A stretch of DNA of 64,000 nucleotides from contig NZ_CP040297.1 in the NCBI RefSeq assembly GCF_013393945.1, positions 6,042,809-6,106,808 on the forward strand. The letters are read 5' to 3'. This document shows, piece after piece, positions 1 through 8,922 of this stretch; within the stretch, counting starts at the first letter, position 1; the number at the start of each line of letters is the position of its first letter. Origin of the DNA: Nostoc sp. TCL26-01 (GTDB taxonomy: Bacteria > Cyanobacteriota > Cyanobacteriia > Cyanobacteriales > Nostocaceae). The position numbers were made by a program, and so were the translations under genes. Under the pieces are notes generated by a model, which was not told the origin of the DNA, ran no database searches, and worked only from the letters and a program-made list of their open reading frames with translations.

Positions 1-50
1 ACAACAGCGATCGCTGGATGCACCAAACCTAAAAAATCTGCTAATTCCAT
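1..50 (-). CDS. N-terminal start of a truncated gene (possible DUF4079-type membrane protein)
   Basis: An ATG at 48-50 on the minus strand opens a frame that stays open to the window edge. It reads MELADFLGLVHPAIAVV, a short polar start followed by a hydrophobic run. Such a start resembles cyanobacterial DUF4079 membrane proteins, but only 16 complete codons are visible and the family call is a guess. No clear Shine-Dalgarno sequence precedes it. Confidence 0.4.
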   Translation of the reverse strand, partial: MELADFLGLVHPAIAV

Positions 51-127
51 AATAAATGTGTGAATGGATAGTAGGAAATAGAGAGTAGAGATTGGGGAAG
101 GAATCAGCATGACTCATCCCCATATTT

Positions 128-568
128 TTACAAAGTTGCGTAACCGAAAGTGGCATTAAATTGCCGACACCAAATAGCTACAGATTTAAATTCTGCTAAA
201 TTGATATTGTTGGGTAAAGTGTAGCGTTGATTGCCACTTGTGTTTTGTAATCTGGCAATACTTACATAATCTTTTTCTTTAATTCCCGATATGGGTGGCT
301 GTTCAGAACGATAGAGAATTACGTATAAATCTGGACCTTTATCAGTTTTAAAATCTTGAGCAAACTCTAGATATTTTTTTCCTTGTTCTGTAACAATAGA
401 AACTTTTCCTTGGGTTGGATGTTCACCTGCCTGAAATTGTCCTTTTTTCGCATCAGAACTAGTGACAGTTGTTGCTGTTGTTGTTGGGGTTTGTGTAACT
501 GCTTGATTGGTACAACCAAGAGTTAAAACACCAATTAATCCGAGCATCACGAAATGTCTGTACTTCAT
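128..568 (-). CDS. DM13-domain lipoprotein
   Basis: A 146-residue protein with a lipoprotein signal peptide: a hydrophobic stretch followed by lipobox LTLGC, giving lipidated Cys19. A Thr-rich linker (about 25-40) leads to a DM13 domain (about 43-146). Typical features are GQFQAGEHPTQGKV, the GPDLYVILYRS strand and the C-terminal IWCRQFNATFGYA, with a conserved Cys near the end. DM13 domains are proposed to be redox or electron-transfer modules; the partner is unknown here. It is probably anchored in a membrane facing the periplasm. AGGAA lies about 10 bases before the ATG at 568. The gene reads towards the truncated gene at the window start, on the same strand. Confidence 0.8.
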   Translation of the reverse strand: MKYRHFVMLGLIGVLTLGCTNQAVTQTPTTTATTVTSSDAKKGQFQAGEHPTQGKVSIVTEQGKKYLEFAQDFKTDKGPDLYVILYRSEQPPISGIKEKDYVSIARLQNTSGNQRYTLPNNINLAEFKSVAIWCRQFNATFGYATL

Positions 569-968
569 AGTTGAGAATTCCTGATATTTCTATCTAGAAA
601 CAGTGTAAAGCCTATGAGCTACCACAAACTTAACTGAAGCTGAGAATTACTTAAAAATTGACCTGACTAACTTTGAGGTCGTTTTTGCTTCTCAGACCTA
701 TTGACTATATATACATAATGATAAAAATGTTTTACGAAAAAAAGTCAACGTTTCCCGCCTTGCCTGTTATCAGCATCTGACTTTTCCCTGTTTCCTATTC
801 CCTTTCATCTGTATTTTGAGTGGTTTGATCCCCAAGTTTTGGTTTTTCAGTACATATTATTTAATTTTTATTAAAAGAAAATATACTCCTGTAGATAACT
901 TGTAACTTTTTGTAAATAAATACGTCACAATAAGCAAAAGAATTTTTGGTTATCAGGAGAATTACAAG
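569..968. other. Intergenic region between divergent genes
   Basis: This 400-bp AT-rich gap separates the DM13 lipoprotein gene and the glycosyltransferase gene and must hold both promoters. The only clear signal is an AGGAGA ribosome binding site at about 956-961 before the GTG at 969. No RNA gene or repeat was recognised. Confidence 0.5.
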
Positions 969-3245
969 GTGCCAAGACGCAAAGTTTCTGTGTCGAAGTG
1001 GGGTAGCCAAACTTCTATCATTGGTGTTCCCCAAAGACGTTTTCCCTTGCCAACAGCAACACTAATTTTTGTAGGTACAATTGCCTTTTTATCGGCCATC
1101 ATTTTCGGATGGTTGACTGGCAATCAGAAAATTCAGGCAATTTTTACTCAGATTAATGCTTTACAAATGAACCCACCAAGCTGGTTAGAAGTGCCAGTGA
1201 TGGAGAGTGAATACTTACTCTTACCTACAGTGAGTTTATTTTTTATTGTGTTAGCAGTGATGAAATTATCACCTCAACCAAAAAATTGGTCACGGCGGTT
1301 AGTTGTAGCTATCTTAATGATTTTAACGTGGCGATATTTAATATGGCGATCGCTCTCCACATTAAATCTAGTTGATCCAATTAACGGGGCTTTTAGTTTA
1401 GGGCTATTTTTGCTAGAAATGTTACTTCTATTAAGTAGCATTATTCAACTATTTTTGATGTTGAATACTAAAGAACGCCATCATGAAGCTGATACCTACT
1501 CTTTAGCTGTGATTGCTGGCAGTTTTACACCTGCTGTAGATATTCTCATTCCCACATACAATGAACCCATCATCATCTTGCGACGAACAATTATTGGTTG
1601 TCAAGCTTTAGATTACGCTCATAAGCAAATCTATCTGTTAGATGATAGTCAACGTCCAGAAGTGCAAAAATTAGCTGAAGAACTGGGTTGTTGCTATCTC
1701 ACAAGACCAGATAATATTCATGCAAAAGCTGGAAATTTAAATCAAGCGATCGCTCACACCAATGGCGAGCTAATTGTTGTTTTTGATGCTGATTTTATTC
1801 CTACAACTAACTTTTTAATTCGGACTGTAGGCTTTTTTCAAGATGAACAAGTAGCCCTAGTGCAAACACCCCAAAGTTTTTATAATGCCGATCCGATAGC
1901 TTATAACTTAGGACTAGAAAATGTCCTTACCCCCGAAGAAGAAGTATTTTATCGGCAAATTCAACCGATTCGTGATGCTGCTGGCAGTGTTATTTGTGCA
2001 GGTACTTCCTTTGTGGTGCGTCGTAGTGCTTTAGCAGCAGCAGGTGGTTTTGTCACTGAATCTTTAAGCGAGGATTATTTCACAGGTATTCGGATTTCAT
2101 CTCACGGTTATCGCCTAGTTTATTTGAATGAAAAATTAAGTGCAGGTTTAGCCGCAGAAAATATTGCAGCTCATGCTACTCAACGTTTACGCTGGGCCCA
2201 GGGAACACTACAAGCATTTTTTATTAAATCGAATCCCCTCACAATTCCTGGATTAGCTTTTATCCAAAGGTTAGCCCATTTAGAAGGTTTACTACATTGG
2301 TTTACTAGTGTTGCTCGTGTTTATTTCCTCTTCATGCCATTAGCTTATTCATTTTTAGGTGTCATTCCCATCAAGGCAACGGCAGCTGAGTTATTAGTGT
2401 TTTTCTTGCCTTATTATTTAGTCAATCTCACAGTATTTGCTTGGTTAAATCATCGCGCTCGTTCAGCATTATTATCAGATATTTACTCTTTAGTACTGTG
2501 TTTTCCTTTGGCTATCAATGTCATTCAAGTCATGGTCAATCCTTTCGCCCAAGGTTTTAAAGTTACACCCAAAGGTATAGTTAGAAATCGCTATGTCTTC
2601 AATTGGAGTTTAGCTTTACCTCTAATTCTATTATTCATTGCTACAGCTATCAGTTTGTGGCAAAACTTATGTATGTGCTTTTGGGTAAAAACTGTACCGA
2701 CAGAAATTGCTCAACAGGTAACAGGTATCGGTGTGGGTTGGCTATGGAGTGCTTACAACTTAGTGACAATTAGTATTGCTTTATTAGTATTACTGGATGC
2801 ACCAAAAGCCGATATTTATGAATGGTTTGATTTGCGAAGAGTTGCTAGAGTCAGAGTGAACCAGCAAAATTTGTGGGGTGTGACGACAATGATTTCCGAA
2901 GTAGGTGCAGAAATAGCATTAACTCAAAATGCACCGTTTAAATTAAGTGTAAATCAACCAGTTACCATAGAACTTGCTGAGGAAAATTTACGCCTGATGG
3001 GGGAGATTGTCAGTACAGAATTCCGTGATGAATTTCTCTCGATGCGAGTTAAGTTTCTGAAGGTAAATAACTATCAATATCGTCGTCTTGTGGAAATGTT
3101 GTTTTGTCGTCCTGGACAATGGAAGCGTCATAATACACCAGGAGAATGGAGTTCTTTACTATTACTATGCAGAATTTTGCTGAAACCGCGTATTTTATTT
3201 AATCGCCAAACCGATATTCGAGCGATCGCTGTTTCTAAAGTATAA
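969..3245 (+). CDS. Cellulose-synthase-like family 2 glycosyltransferase with PilZ domain
   Basis: A 758-residue membrane glycosyltransferase of the BcsA type. N-terminal membrane segments lie at about 28-50, 83-100 and 110-165. The GT-A catalytic domain (about 190-415) carries all processive GT2 signatures: DD at 225-226, DAD at 273-275 (metal/UDP), ED at 368-369 (catalytic base) and QRLRW at 405-409. Further membrane segments follow (about 440-620). The C-terminal PilZ domain (about 625-715) begins with the arginine-rich RRVARVRV, which suggests control by cyclic di-GMP. It probably makes and exports a beta-glucan such as cellulose, but the polymer cannot be read from sequence. The start is GTG with AGGAGA upstream. 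No bcsB, bcsC or bcsZ gene is nearby. Confidence 0.85.
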   Translation: MPRRKVSVSKWGSQTSIIGVPQRRFPLPTATLIFVGTIAFLSAIIFGWLTGNQKIQAIFTQINALQMNPPSWLEVPVMESEYLLLPTVSLFFIVLAVMKLSPQPKNWSRRLVVAILMILTWRYLIWRSLSTLNLVDPINGAFSLGLFLLEMLLLLSSIIQLFLMLNTKERHHEADTYSLAVIAGSFTPAVDILIPTYNEPIIILRRTIIGCQALDYAHKQIYLLDDSQRPEVQKLAEELGCCYLTRPDNIHAKAGNLNQAIAHTNGELIVVFDADFIPTTNFLIRTVGFFQDEQVALVQTPQSFYNADPIAYNLGLENVLTPEEEVFYRQIQPIRDAAGSVICAGTSFVVRRSALAAAGGFVTESLSEDYFTGIRISSHGYRLVYLNEKLSAGLAAENIAAHATQRLRWAQGTLQAFFIKSNPLTIPGLAFIQRLAHLEGLLHWFTSVARVYFLFMPLAYSFLGVIPIKATAAELLVFFLPYYLVNLTVFAWLNHRARSALLSDIYSLVLCFPLAINVIQVMVNPFAQGFKVTPKGIVRNRYVFNWSLALPLILLFIATAISLWQNLCMCFWVKTVPTEIAQQVTGIGVGWLWSAYNLVTISIALLVLLDAPKADIYEWFDLRRVARVRVNQQNLWGVTTMISEVGAEIALTQNAPFKLSVNQPVTIELAEENLRLMGEIVSTEFRDEFLSMRVKFLKVNNYQYRRLVEMLFCRPGQWKRHNTPGEWSSLLLLCRILLKPRILFNRQTDIRAIAVSKV

Positions 3246-3316
3246 TCTTTGGGGATATTTACGCAGAGTCAAATCAACCTGTCAAATCAGTAAATTTAAT
3301 TCTTGACAACTACTGA

Positions 3317-4420
3317 TTAAAGCACTGTATTGCGTGTTGCTTCTGTATCAATTGGCTTGATGAGGAATAACCGCAGCATATTCCAGATAATTGCTGCGGT
3401 TGGGGCAATTCTTTGCCAGAATTGCACAAATTTGGGTTGTTGATTGCTGTTAATAGCTGCAAGTTTCAAGTTATTTTCAGAACACTGTTCTAAGCGCCAG
3501 AAAAACTCTGGATGATTGGTATTTAGGATGAGAGGAAATGCTCTAGCTGAAGTGTTGTTTGTCTCTTGAATGACTCTATTGTTGTATTTGCGTGGATGAA
3601 TCCCAATCGATTCATAAAATGATGCTCGTTCAAATACTGTCATTGTATGGGTAGCAAACACAGTCAAGAGGAAGAACCGCACCCAAAGTTTAGCTTGCCA
3701 ATTTTTCCATAGTTTGGGTTGCGTAGACGCGGAGCGGCTTGTCGCCAGACATCGCAATAAGGCTTTGAAAAAATCCCCATGTCGATTTTCGTCTTGACAC
3801 CAACTCTCAAACTTGCGAAACAAAGGATAAAATTGGTATTCCGGATGCTCTTGCATATGTTGATGCACCAAAATATAGCGCCAGTAACCAATTTTTTCCG
3901 ATAGGTAGACTGTGTAAATAATCCATTCTGGCGGAAAAAAGGTATACGTACGATTCTTGGTTAAATAGTTTAAGTCTAGAGATAAGCGCAAATCTGACAT
4001 GGATTTATTCAAGAATCCCGCATGGCGTGCTTCATCTCGCGCCATATATGCAAAGGCTTCTGATAACAAAGGATTGCGGTTTTTGATGCGCCGTGATAGT
4101 TCTTTAAATAAGAGAAATCCAGAGAACTCCGAGGTACAAGAACGCTCTAAAAAGTCAATAAAGGCGCGACGCTTTTCACCAACGATGTGATCCCACGATT
4201 GCTTAAACTCCTCATCACGGACAAAATGATGGCGATTGTAATCAGCACGCAGTTCATCAACAATCGCTCTAATTTCCGCTTCATTTGCAGAAATGTCCAG
4301 ATTTGCCACTGCATCGAAATCAGTAGTGTAAAACCGGGGTGTTAACAATGTTTCTTGAACAGGTGCTTTTACTCCCGATTTCAGTGTTTGAGACTCTGGG
4401 GTTGCGAGGGTATTAACCAT
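3317..4420 (-). CDS. acsF: Mg-protoporphyrin IX monomethyl ester oxidative cyclase (AcsF)
   Basis: The diiron oxygenase of chlorophyll synthesis that forms the fifth ring of protochlorophyllide from Mg-protoporphyrin IX monomethyl ester using O2. The ATG at 4420 (367 residues) is preferred over one 30 bases upstream because AAGGAG lies 7 bases before it. Iron-ligand motifs DEARH (129-133) and DENRH (210-214) are present, as is the family stretch FFLLTVFATHTMTVFERASFYESIG, here split only for description around residues 250-275. An unusual decapeptide (224-233, CLATSRSAST) sits between FKALLR and QPKLW. It is encoded by a repeat-like 30-bp insert (see separate entry). Cyanobacteria often carry two AcsF copies, and this could be either. 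Confidence 0.9.
   Translation of the reverse strand: MVNTLATPESQTLKSGVKAPVQETLLTPRFYTTDFDAVANLDISANEAEIRAIVDELRADYNRHHFVRDEEFKQSWDHIVGEKRRAFIDFLERSCTSEFSGFLLFKELSRRIKNRNPLLSEAFAYMARDEARHAGFLNKSMSDLRLSLDLNYLTKNRTYTFFPPEWIIYTVYLSEKIGYWRYILVHQHMQEHPEYQFYPLFRKFESWCQDENRHGDFFKALLRCLATSRSASTQPKLWKNWQAKLWVRFFLLTVFATHTMTVFERASFYESIGIHPRKYNNRVIQETNNTSARAFPLILNTNHPEFFWRLEQCSENNLKLAAINSNQQPKFVQFWQRIAPTAAIIWNMLRLFLIKPIDTEATRNTVL
3722..3751 (-). repeat. Repeat-like 30-bp in-frame insert inside acsF
   Basis: The DNA coding for residues 224-233 of the cyclase is GC-rich in an AT-rich gene and has the look of the short dispersed repeats found between Nostoc genes (TGTCTGGCGACAAGCCGC followed by TCCGCGTCTACG on the coding strand). 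Its length is a multiple of three and the frame stays open. From family knowledge, cyclases normally pass directly from the DENRH helix into the QPxLW segment, so I read this as an insertion. Confidence 0.55.
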
Positions 4421-4668
4421 GAGACTCCTTGATTTTATTTTATCTTTCAATAGTTATATAAGCATAAAATAATATTCTTACACATCAGTTAAATCATTGA
4501 AAAAAACATCTAAATAAAGCATCTCAAAGTCACAATTGAGCAAGATAATTTTGTTTTGAATGATTCTGCTTTTCGGTTGAGTTACTTATGTCTTTAGTAG
4601 GGTTAAACACCTCATATCTCTTTGTTACGGTAACTAGTGACATTGATTAAATAACAACCGGAATCATC

Positions 4669-5160
4669 ATGACTTTTACTCAAACTGGTGACGCAACCAT
4701 TCGTGAATATGTCCAAGCATGGCAAAAATTAGATGTAGATGAACAGCTGGCTTTGTTTTGGTTTATTTACAAAGAAATGGGTAGTTCCATTACACCAGCA
4801 GCCCCTGGTGCTAGTACAGTATCGCCAGAAATTGCTGAAGGTTTATTCAATCAAGTCAAAGAACTAAATCACGAACAACAATTACAACTGCAACGCGACT
4901 TGATTAAAGGTGTAGATAACCAACTTAGCCGTGAATATGGTTCCCTTGGCGATACCACCAAGCTACTATTTTGGTATCGTTTAGCTCAAGGTATGGAAAG
5001 CACTACCATTGTACCTTTACCTGCTGGCTATCAACTTTCTTCCCCATCCCAACAATTATTAGCAAAAATCAAGGAATTATCTTTTGAAAAGCAGATGAAT
5101 CTTTTCCGTGATTATGTGTCACCAATGGGGGCTGAACCACAAGCAGGTGCAAAAATTTAG
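4669..5160 (+). CDS. Helical carotenoid protein (stand-alone OCP N-terminal domain)
   Basis: A 163-residue all-helical protein matching the N-terminal carotenoid-binding domain of the orange carotenoid protein. Full OCP is about 317 residues with a C-terminal NTF2-like domain. That domain is absent here and the stop is clean, so this is a helical carotenoid protein paralogue. Family features seen are the QAWQKLDVDEQLALFWFIYKEMG helix (residues 14-36) and LGDTTKLLFWYRLAQGM. Such proteins quench singlet oxygen and in some clades dissipate phycobilisome excitation; which role applies cannot be told. The gene stands alone, divergent from acsF, and is followed by a good terminator. It starts with ATG at 4669 and has only a weak GGAA ribosome site. 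Confidence 0.88.
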   Translation: MTFTQTGDATIREYVQAWQKLDVDEQLALFWFIYKEMGSSITPAAPGASTVSPEIAEGLFNQVKELNHEQQLQLQRDLIKGVDNQLSREYGSLGDTTKLLFWYRLAQGMESTTIVPLPAGYQLSSPSQQLLAKIKELSFEKQMNLFRDYVSPMGAEPQAGAKI

Positions 5161-5198
5161 TCAGTGATTTTTGAGTTAATTGACTTGTATTCAGATAT

Positions 5199-5221
5199 GG
5201 TGGGCAATGCTCACCTTTTTT
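5199..5221 (+). terminator. Rho-independent terminator after the carotenoid protein gene
   Basis: A 7-bp stem GGTGGGC / GCTCACC with a 3-base loop (AAT) is followed at once by six T. It lies 38 bases behind the stop codon. The rest of the gap to 5561 is AT-rich and shows no other feature. Confidence 0.8.
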
Positions 5222-5561
5222 AACCTCAGACAATAAATAAACACAGAGCAGAAAACATCATCTTAGCCCTGTGTTTAATAGGTTGCTCTTTGGGGTAGAT
5301 GCACCTCAAAAGCTCGTAACGCCCTTTGCTTGATAGTTCATAATTTAAGTTGACCAATTAATGATTCCATCTGTCTTTCGACTGGTTTAAATCAGGGTTA
5401 TTGACAATTTAAAATATGTCTTTCTATAGTGTTTAAATGAGAATTTAAAACTTTTAGGGAAAGGAAAGTATATTTGATATCTATCACCTTCATTTTATTC
5501 TCTCACATTTATGGTCTGCTGATTGCCGCCTTGTTGTATTACTCTTCTGTCTTCTGCTTTC

Positions 5562-7772
5562 TTACTTGAGATAAATCAACAAATTCAGTCCAGGAATTGT
5601 GCGAGAGAGTGTCCACAAAACTAGGGTAATGTAAAGTAAGCCTAGACTCCATTGATACCAAGCTAGTGTGGCAATAATTCCAGGGAGGTGTTCGTCTCTG
5701 AGGCGAATATCATTGAATCCTAATTTGACTAAATTATTCAGACTAAAATCATAATAATTCAACCAGTTCCAACGGCGATCGCTCAACAGAGGCATATATC
5801 TTTCTCGAAAAACTTGATTTCTGGGAATGACTGGTAAACGTCCAATTAATAATCGTAATTGTCTAAAAGTGCCATCTTCGGTAAAGTAAGAAATATCCAT
5901 TAAATCGTGGTAACGACCTTGTTGATATAAGCGGATTAATAATACCAAAGGCATAGGTAGAATGATTAGCAAAATACATCCTAATGTCAGTAGAGGTTGT
6001 TCAGCATTACGAAAAATGGCTAATAAACTGAAAAACTCTAAACAACTAAAACTAATTAAGATAGCTACAGTTTCATAATATCTCGGCACAATAGCTACAG
6101 GATGAAGACGACGACAACGATCCACTAACCAAAAGATTAACCCAAAATAGGCGATCGCCACTCCTCCCACCCCAAAAACTAGCCAAAAATTTGTGCCATA
6201 GCCACTCAAAAGTAACAATACACTCAATGCTAACCAACTCCAGGCTTCTAACAACCAACTCCCAAAAGATAAAGGTTTAGCAACTACTAATTTATTACTT
6301 AACTGGTTGTAGATTTCTAAATTGATATCAGCTAATGTTAATAACTCGCTACTATTACGAAATAGTTTTACCTCTCGACGTTGGCTAATGGCTTTTGCTT
6401 GAGTATGCGAAAAACCCAATTTAATTAAACTTGCCACACTAGCACTATTAATATTTGTCCCGACTAAACCGTGGCTTAATTCTTGCAGACGCAATTGTTG
6501 TTTTGTATACTCTAGTTGATTAGCATCAGCAACTTGCTGTTGTTGGCGAAAGTTCTGTCCTAAATTTCGCAAAACATTTTGATTGCCTTGTAATCTAGGA
6601 ACGACAAACGTCTGCCCAATTTGTCCGGGATTTCCTAAGATTTTGGCTTGATTAGAATTAAAAGTTAATCCAGGAACATTTAAAAATGCTTCTGGGGAAA
6701 ATATCGCATCACTAAAATCTGCTTGGTTGAGAATGCTAGCACCTTGCAAATCTACTGGTTGATTAAATATGGTTTCTCGAAAAATCACAGCTTGCCCAAA
6801 GGTGGTTTCTTTGAAGGAAAGTAGCTGATTAAAATTAGCTCTGGTAAATTGAGCTTGATTAGTAAATCTCACACTGGAAAAATCTGTATTTCCTTGCCAC
6901 TGCACACCATTGAATTTCACTAGCTGCTTAAAACTAGCTTGGTTGAAGTTAGTATTTTTTTCAAAAAAACTATCATGGAAATCAGTAGTTTCTTGAAACT
7001 GTGTTTGCTTAAAGTTGGCTTGGTCAAAAAACACGCTATTTTCAAAATTACTAGTTTGCCGAAAAGTGGCATTATTAAAGTTGATTGGTCGGCTAAATCT
7101 GGTTTCACTCCAGTTGGTAGGTTGGAGAAAGGTAGCATTATGAGCATCAACAGACTGAAGAAAAAACACATGGGAAAACTTTACTTCTCCATTAAAGCGA
7201 GTTTGTTCTAAAGTCAAAGCACCACGAAAGACACTCACTTCACTAGATACTGTGGAGTCAGTACCGAGTAAGGATTTACAGTCTTTAGAATTGGGTAAGG
7301 CAATTGCTAATGATTGTAAACAAACAAAGCGTAAACGCTCTAATTGTGCTTGTTCATTAGGAGTAAATATAGGGGCAATTGCTTGAGCGTAAAGAGGTGT
7401 TCTCAAACCTAAATCACTACCAATAAAATCTCCTTGAATTAAGGAGTAACTTAGGTCTATACCTAATGGTTTTGTGCCAGTTTTTTGGAGTTCTTTTCTC
7501 AGCAGTTGGTAAAAATTATCCCGAAAACTAGAATTTTCTGGACGCAAGTCAATTACCATCTGCCGCAAATCTACAGTTAAGTTACCTTCCCGCAGGGTGG
7601 GGGTATGGAGTCGCTCTTGTAATAATTCTAGGGTGAGGGGTGTGCGTTCTGTGGTTGCCCAAGCTGGAAGAGGGAAGAGGAGAAGTAAAACGCAGAGGTA
7701 CGCAAAGGTGAAACGCAGAGGTACACGGAGTTGGTGCTGTGTTAGTCTGCGCTGGTTAGGGAATTTGTTCAA
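5562..7772 (-). CDS. Pentapeptide-repeat membrane protein
   Basis: A 736-residue protein. A hydrophobic N-terminal segment (about 20-40, ending PAWA) looks like a signal peptide. Residues about 180-365 form a long run of pentapeptide-like repeats with phenylalanine every fifth position (FNNATF, FENSVF, FDQANF, FKQTQF), expected to fold as a right-handed beta helix. Next comes a helix-hairpin-helix-like stretch (about 440-490, KLGFSHTQAKAISQRREV). The C-terminal third has about five membrane segments. The function is unknown. The start is TTG at 7772, 3 bases behind the stop of the dehydrogenase gene, so the two are probably cotranscribed. Part of the signal peptide is encoded by a sequence resembling an intergenic repeat. 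Confidence 0.75.
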   Translation of the reverse strand: MNKFPNQRRLTQHQLRVPLRFTFAYLCVLLLLFPLPAWATTERTPLTLELLQERLHTPTLREGNLTVDLRQMVIDLRPENSSFRDNFYQLLRKELQKTGTKPLGIDLSYSLIQGDFIGSDLGLRTPLYAQAIAPIFTPNEQAQLERLRFVCLQSLAIALPNSKDCKSLLGTDSTVSSEVSVFRGALTLEQTRFNGEVKFSHVFFLQSVDAHNATFLQPTNWSETRFSRPINFNNATFRQTSNFENSVFFDQANFKQTQFQETTDFHDSFFEKNTNFNQASFKQLVKFNGVQWQGNTDFSSVRFTNQAQFTRANFNQLLSFKETTFGQAVIFRETIFNQPVDLQGASILNQADFSDAIFSPEAFLNVPGLTFNSNQAKILGNPGQIGQTFVVPRLQGNQNVLRNLGQNFRQQQQVADANQLEYTKQQLRLQELSHGLVGTNINSASVASLIKLGFSHTQAKAISQRREVKLFRNSSELLTLADINLEIYNQLSNKLVVAKPLSFGSWLLEAWSWLALSVLLLLSGYGTNFWLVFGVGGVAIAYFGLIFWLVDRCRRLHPVAIVPRYYETVAILISFSCLEFFSLLAIFRNAEQPLLTLGCILLIILPMPLVLLIRLYQQGRYHDLMDISYFTEDGTFRQLRLLIGRLPVIPRNQVFRERYMPLLSDRRWNWLNYYDFSLNNLVKLGFNDIRLRDEHLPGIIATLAWYQWSLGLLYITLVLWTLSRTIPGLNLLIYLK

Positions 7773-7775
7773 GTT

Positions 7776-8783
7776 TTATGATTCATCGCTCATCAGCAGA
7801 ACAATTTTACCTGTCATTGTTCCCGATTCAATTAATTGGTGTGCTTTGGCTGCGTCTTCTAGGGGAAACTGATGACTGACGTGAATTTTCAGCTTACCTT
7901 GATTTATCCAGTCGGCACATTCTGCTAAGATTTCTCCCTGGTGTTGCTGTGCTTCGACTATGCCTAAAAGCATCGGTGTCAACATTAGTTCTAAACCGAT
8001 GCGGAGGTTGCGATTTCTGGCAGTCTTCCAAACGGTGTTAGTGTCTGGTTCCAGAATCGTCACGACATCGCCATAGATGTGGACGGCGGGAAAGGTTTTG
8101 TGGAAGGTTTCGCCACCGACGGTATCAAAAGCTAAGTCTACACCTTCGCCGCTAGTCCATTCTAAGACGGCTTGAGCAAAGTCTGTTTGTTGATAGAAAA
8201 TTACATGATCAGCGCCTAGTTGTTTGACAAATCGCGCCTTGTCTTGAGAACTGACTGTGGTGGAGACAGTAGCACCTTTGAGTTTAGCTAATTGAATTGC
8301 CACATGACCGACACCACCTGCACCAGCGTGAATTAGAACCCTTTCCCCTGGTTCTAATCTTCCCCGTTCATACAAGGCTTCCCAAGCAGTGATGAGTACT
8401 AAGGGTGCGGCGGCTGCTTCTGCAAAGGAAACAGATGTGGGTTTATGGGCTACGAAGCGTTCATCCACTACAGTATACTCAGCATAATTGCCTGGATGTG
8501 CGCCTAAACCACCGTGGCAAAAATAGACTGCATCCCCTGAACGAAAACGCTGTACACCAGTACCCACCGCTTCCACAATTCCTGCACCATCACATCCTAG
8601 AATGGCTGGCATTTGTTCAGGATAAAAAGTGCCGCGTTTACGCAATTTGGTGTCAATGGGGTTAACACCTGCTGCTACCAAGCGGACTAAAAGTTCGGTA
8701 TTACCCAAAGTTGCTGGTTTTGGCACTTCCTGTAATTGCAGTACTTCTGGATTACCTGGTGCTGTCATTAACACCGCTTTCAC
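7776..8783 (-). CDS. Zinc-less quinone-oxidoreductase-like MDR dehydrogenase
   Basis: A 335-residue member of the medium-chain dehydrogenase/reductase superfamily, quinone oxidoreductase (zeta-crystallin) branch. The GroES-like N-terminal domain (1-125) contains VAAGVNPIDTKLRKRG and the GCDGAGIVEAVG turn. The Rossmann domain has the NADPH-binding motif HAGAGGVGHVAIQLAK (about 152-167). Catalytic zinc ligands of alcohol dehydrogenases are missing, as usual in this branch. It probably reduces quinones or alpha,beta-unsaturated carbonyls with NADPH in the cytoplasm. The start is GTG at 8783 with a strong GGAGGA 7 bases upstream. It is followed directly by the pentapeptide-repeat gene. Confidence 0.85.
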   Translation of the reverse strand: MKAVLMTAPGNPEVLQLQEVPKPATLGNTELLVRLVAAGVNPIDTKLRKRGTFYPEQMPAILGCDGAGIVEAVGTGVQRFRSGDAVYFCHGGLGAHPGNYAEYTVVDERFVAHKPTSVSFAEAAAAPLVLITAWEALYERGRLEPGERVLIHAGAGGVGHVAIQLAKLKGATVSTTVSSQDKARFVKQLGADHVIFYQQTDFAQAVLEWTSGEGVDLAFDTVGGETFHKTFPAVHIYGDVVTILEPDTNTVWKTARNRNLRIGLELMLTPMLLGIVEAQQHQGEILAECADWINQGKLKIHVSHQFPLEDAAKAHQLIESGTMTGKIVLLMSDES

Positions 8784-8922
8784 AAGCTTTTCCTCCTGAC
8801 TGAAATGATATTTGTCACTGTAGCGTAATCAGGTGGTTTTCTTCCGTCTGATATTAATTAGGGCCTCATCGTGTTGCTTAGTTGTCAGCGATCGCTTTAT
8901 GCTGCTAGACAACTAACTGAAT

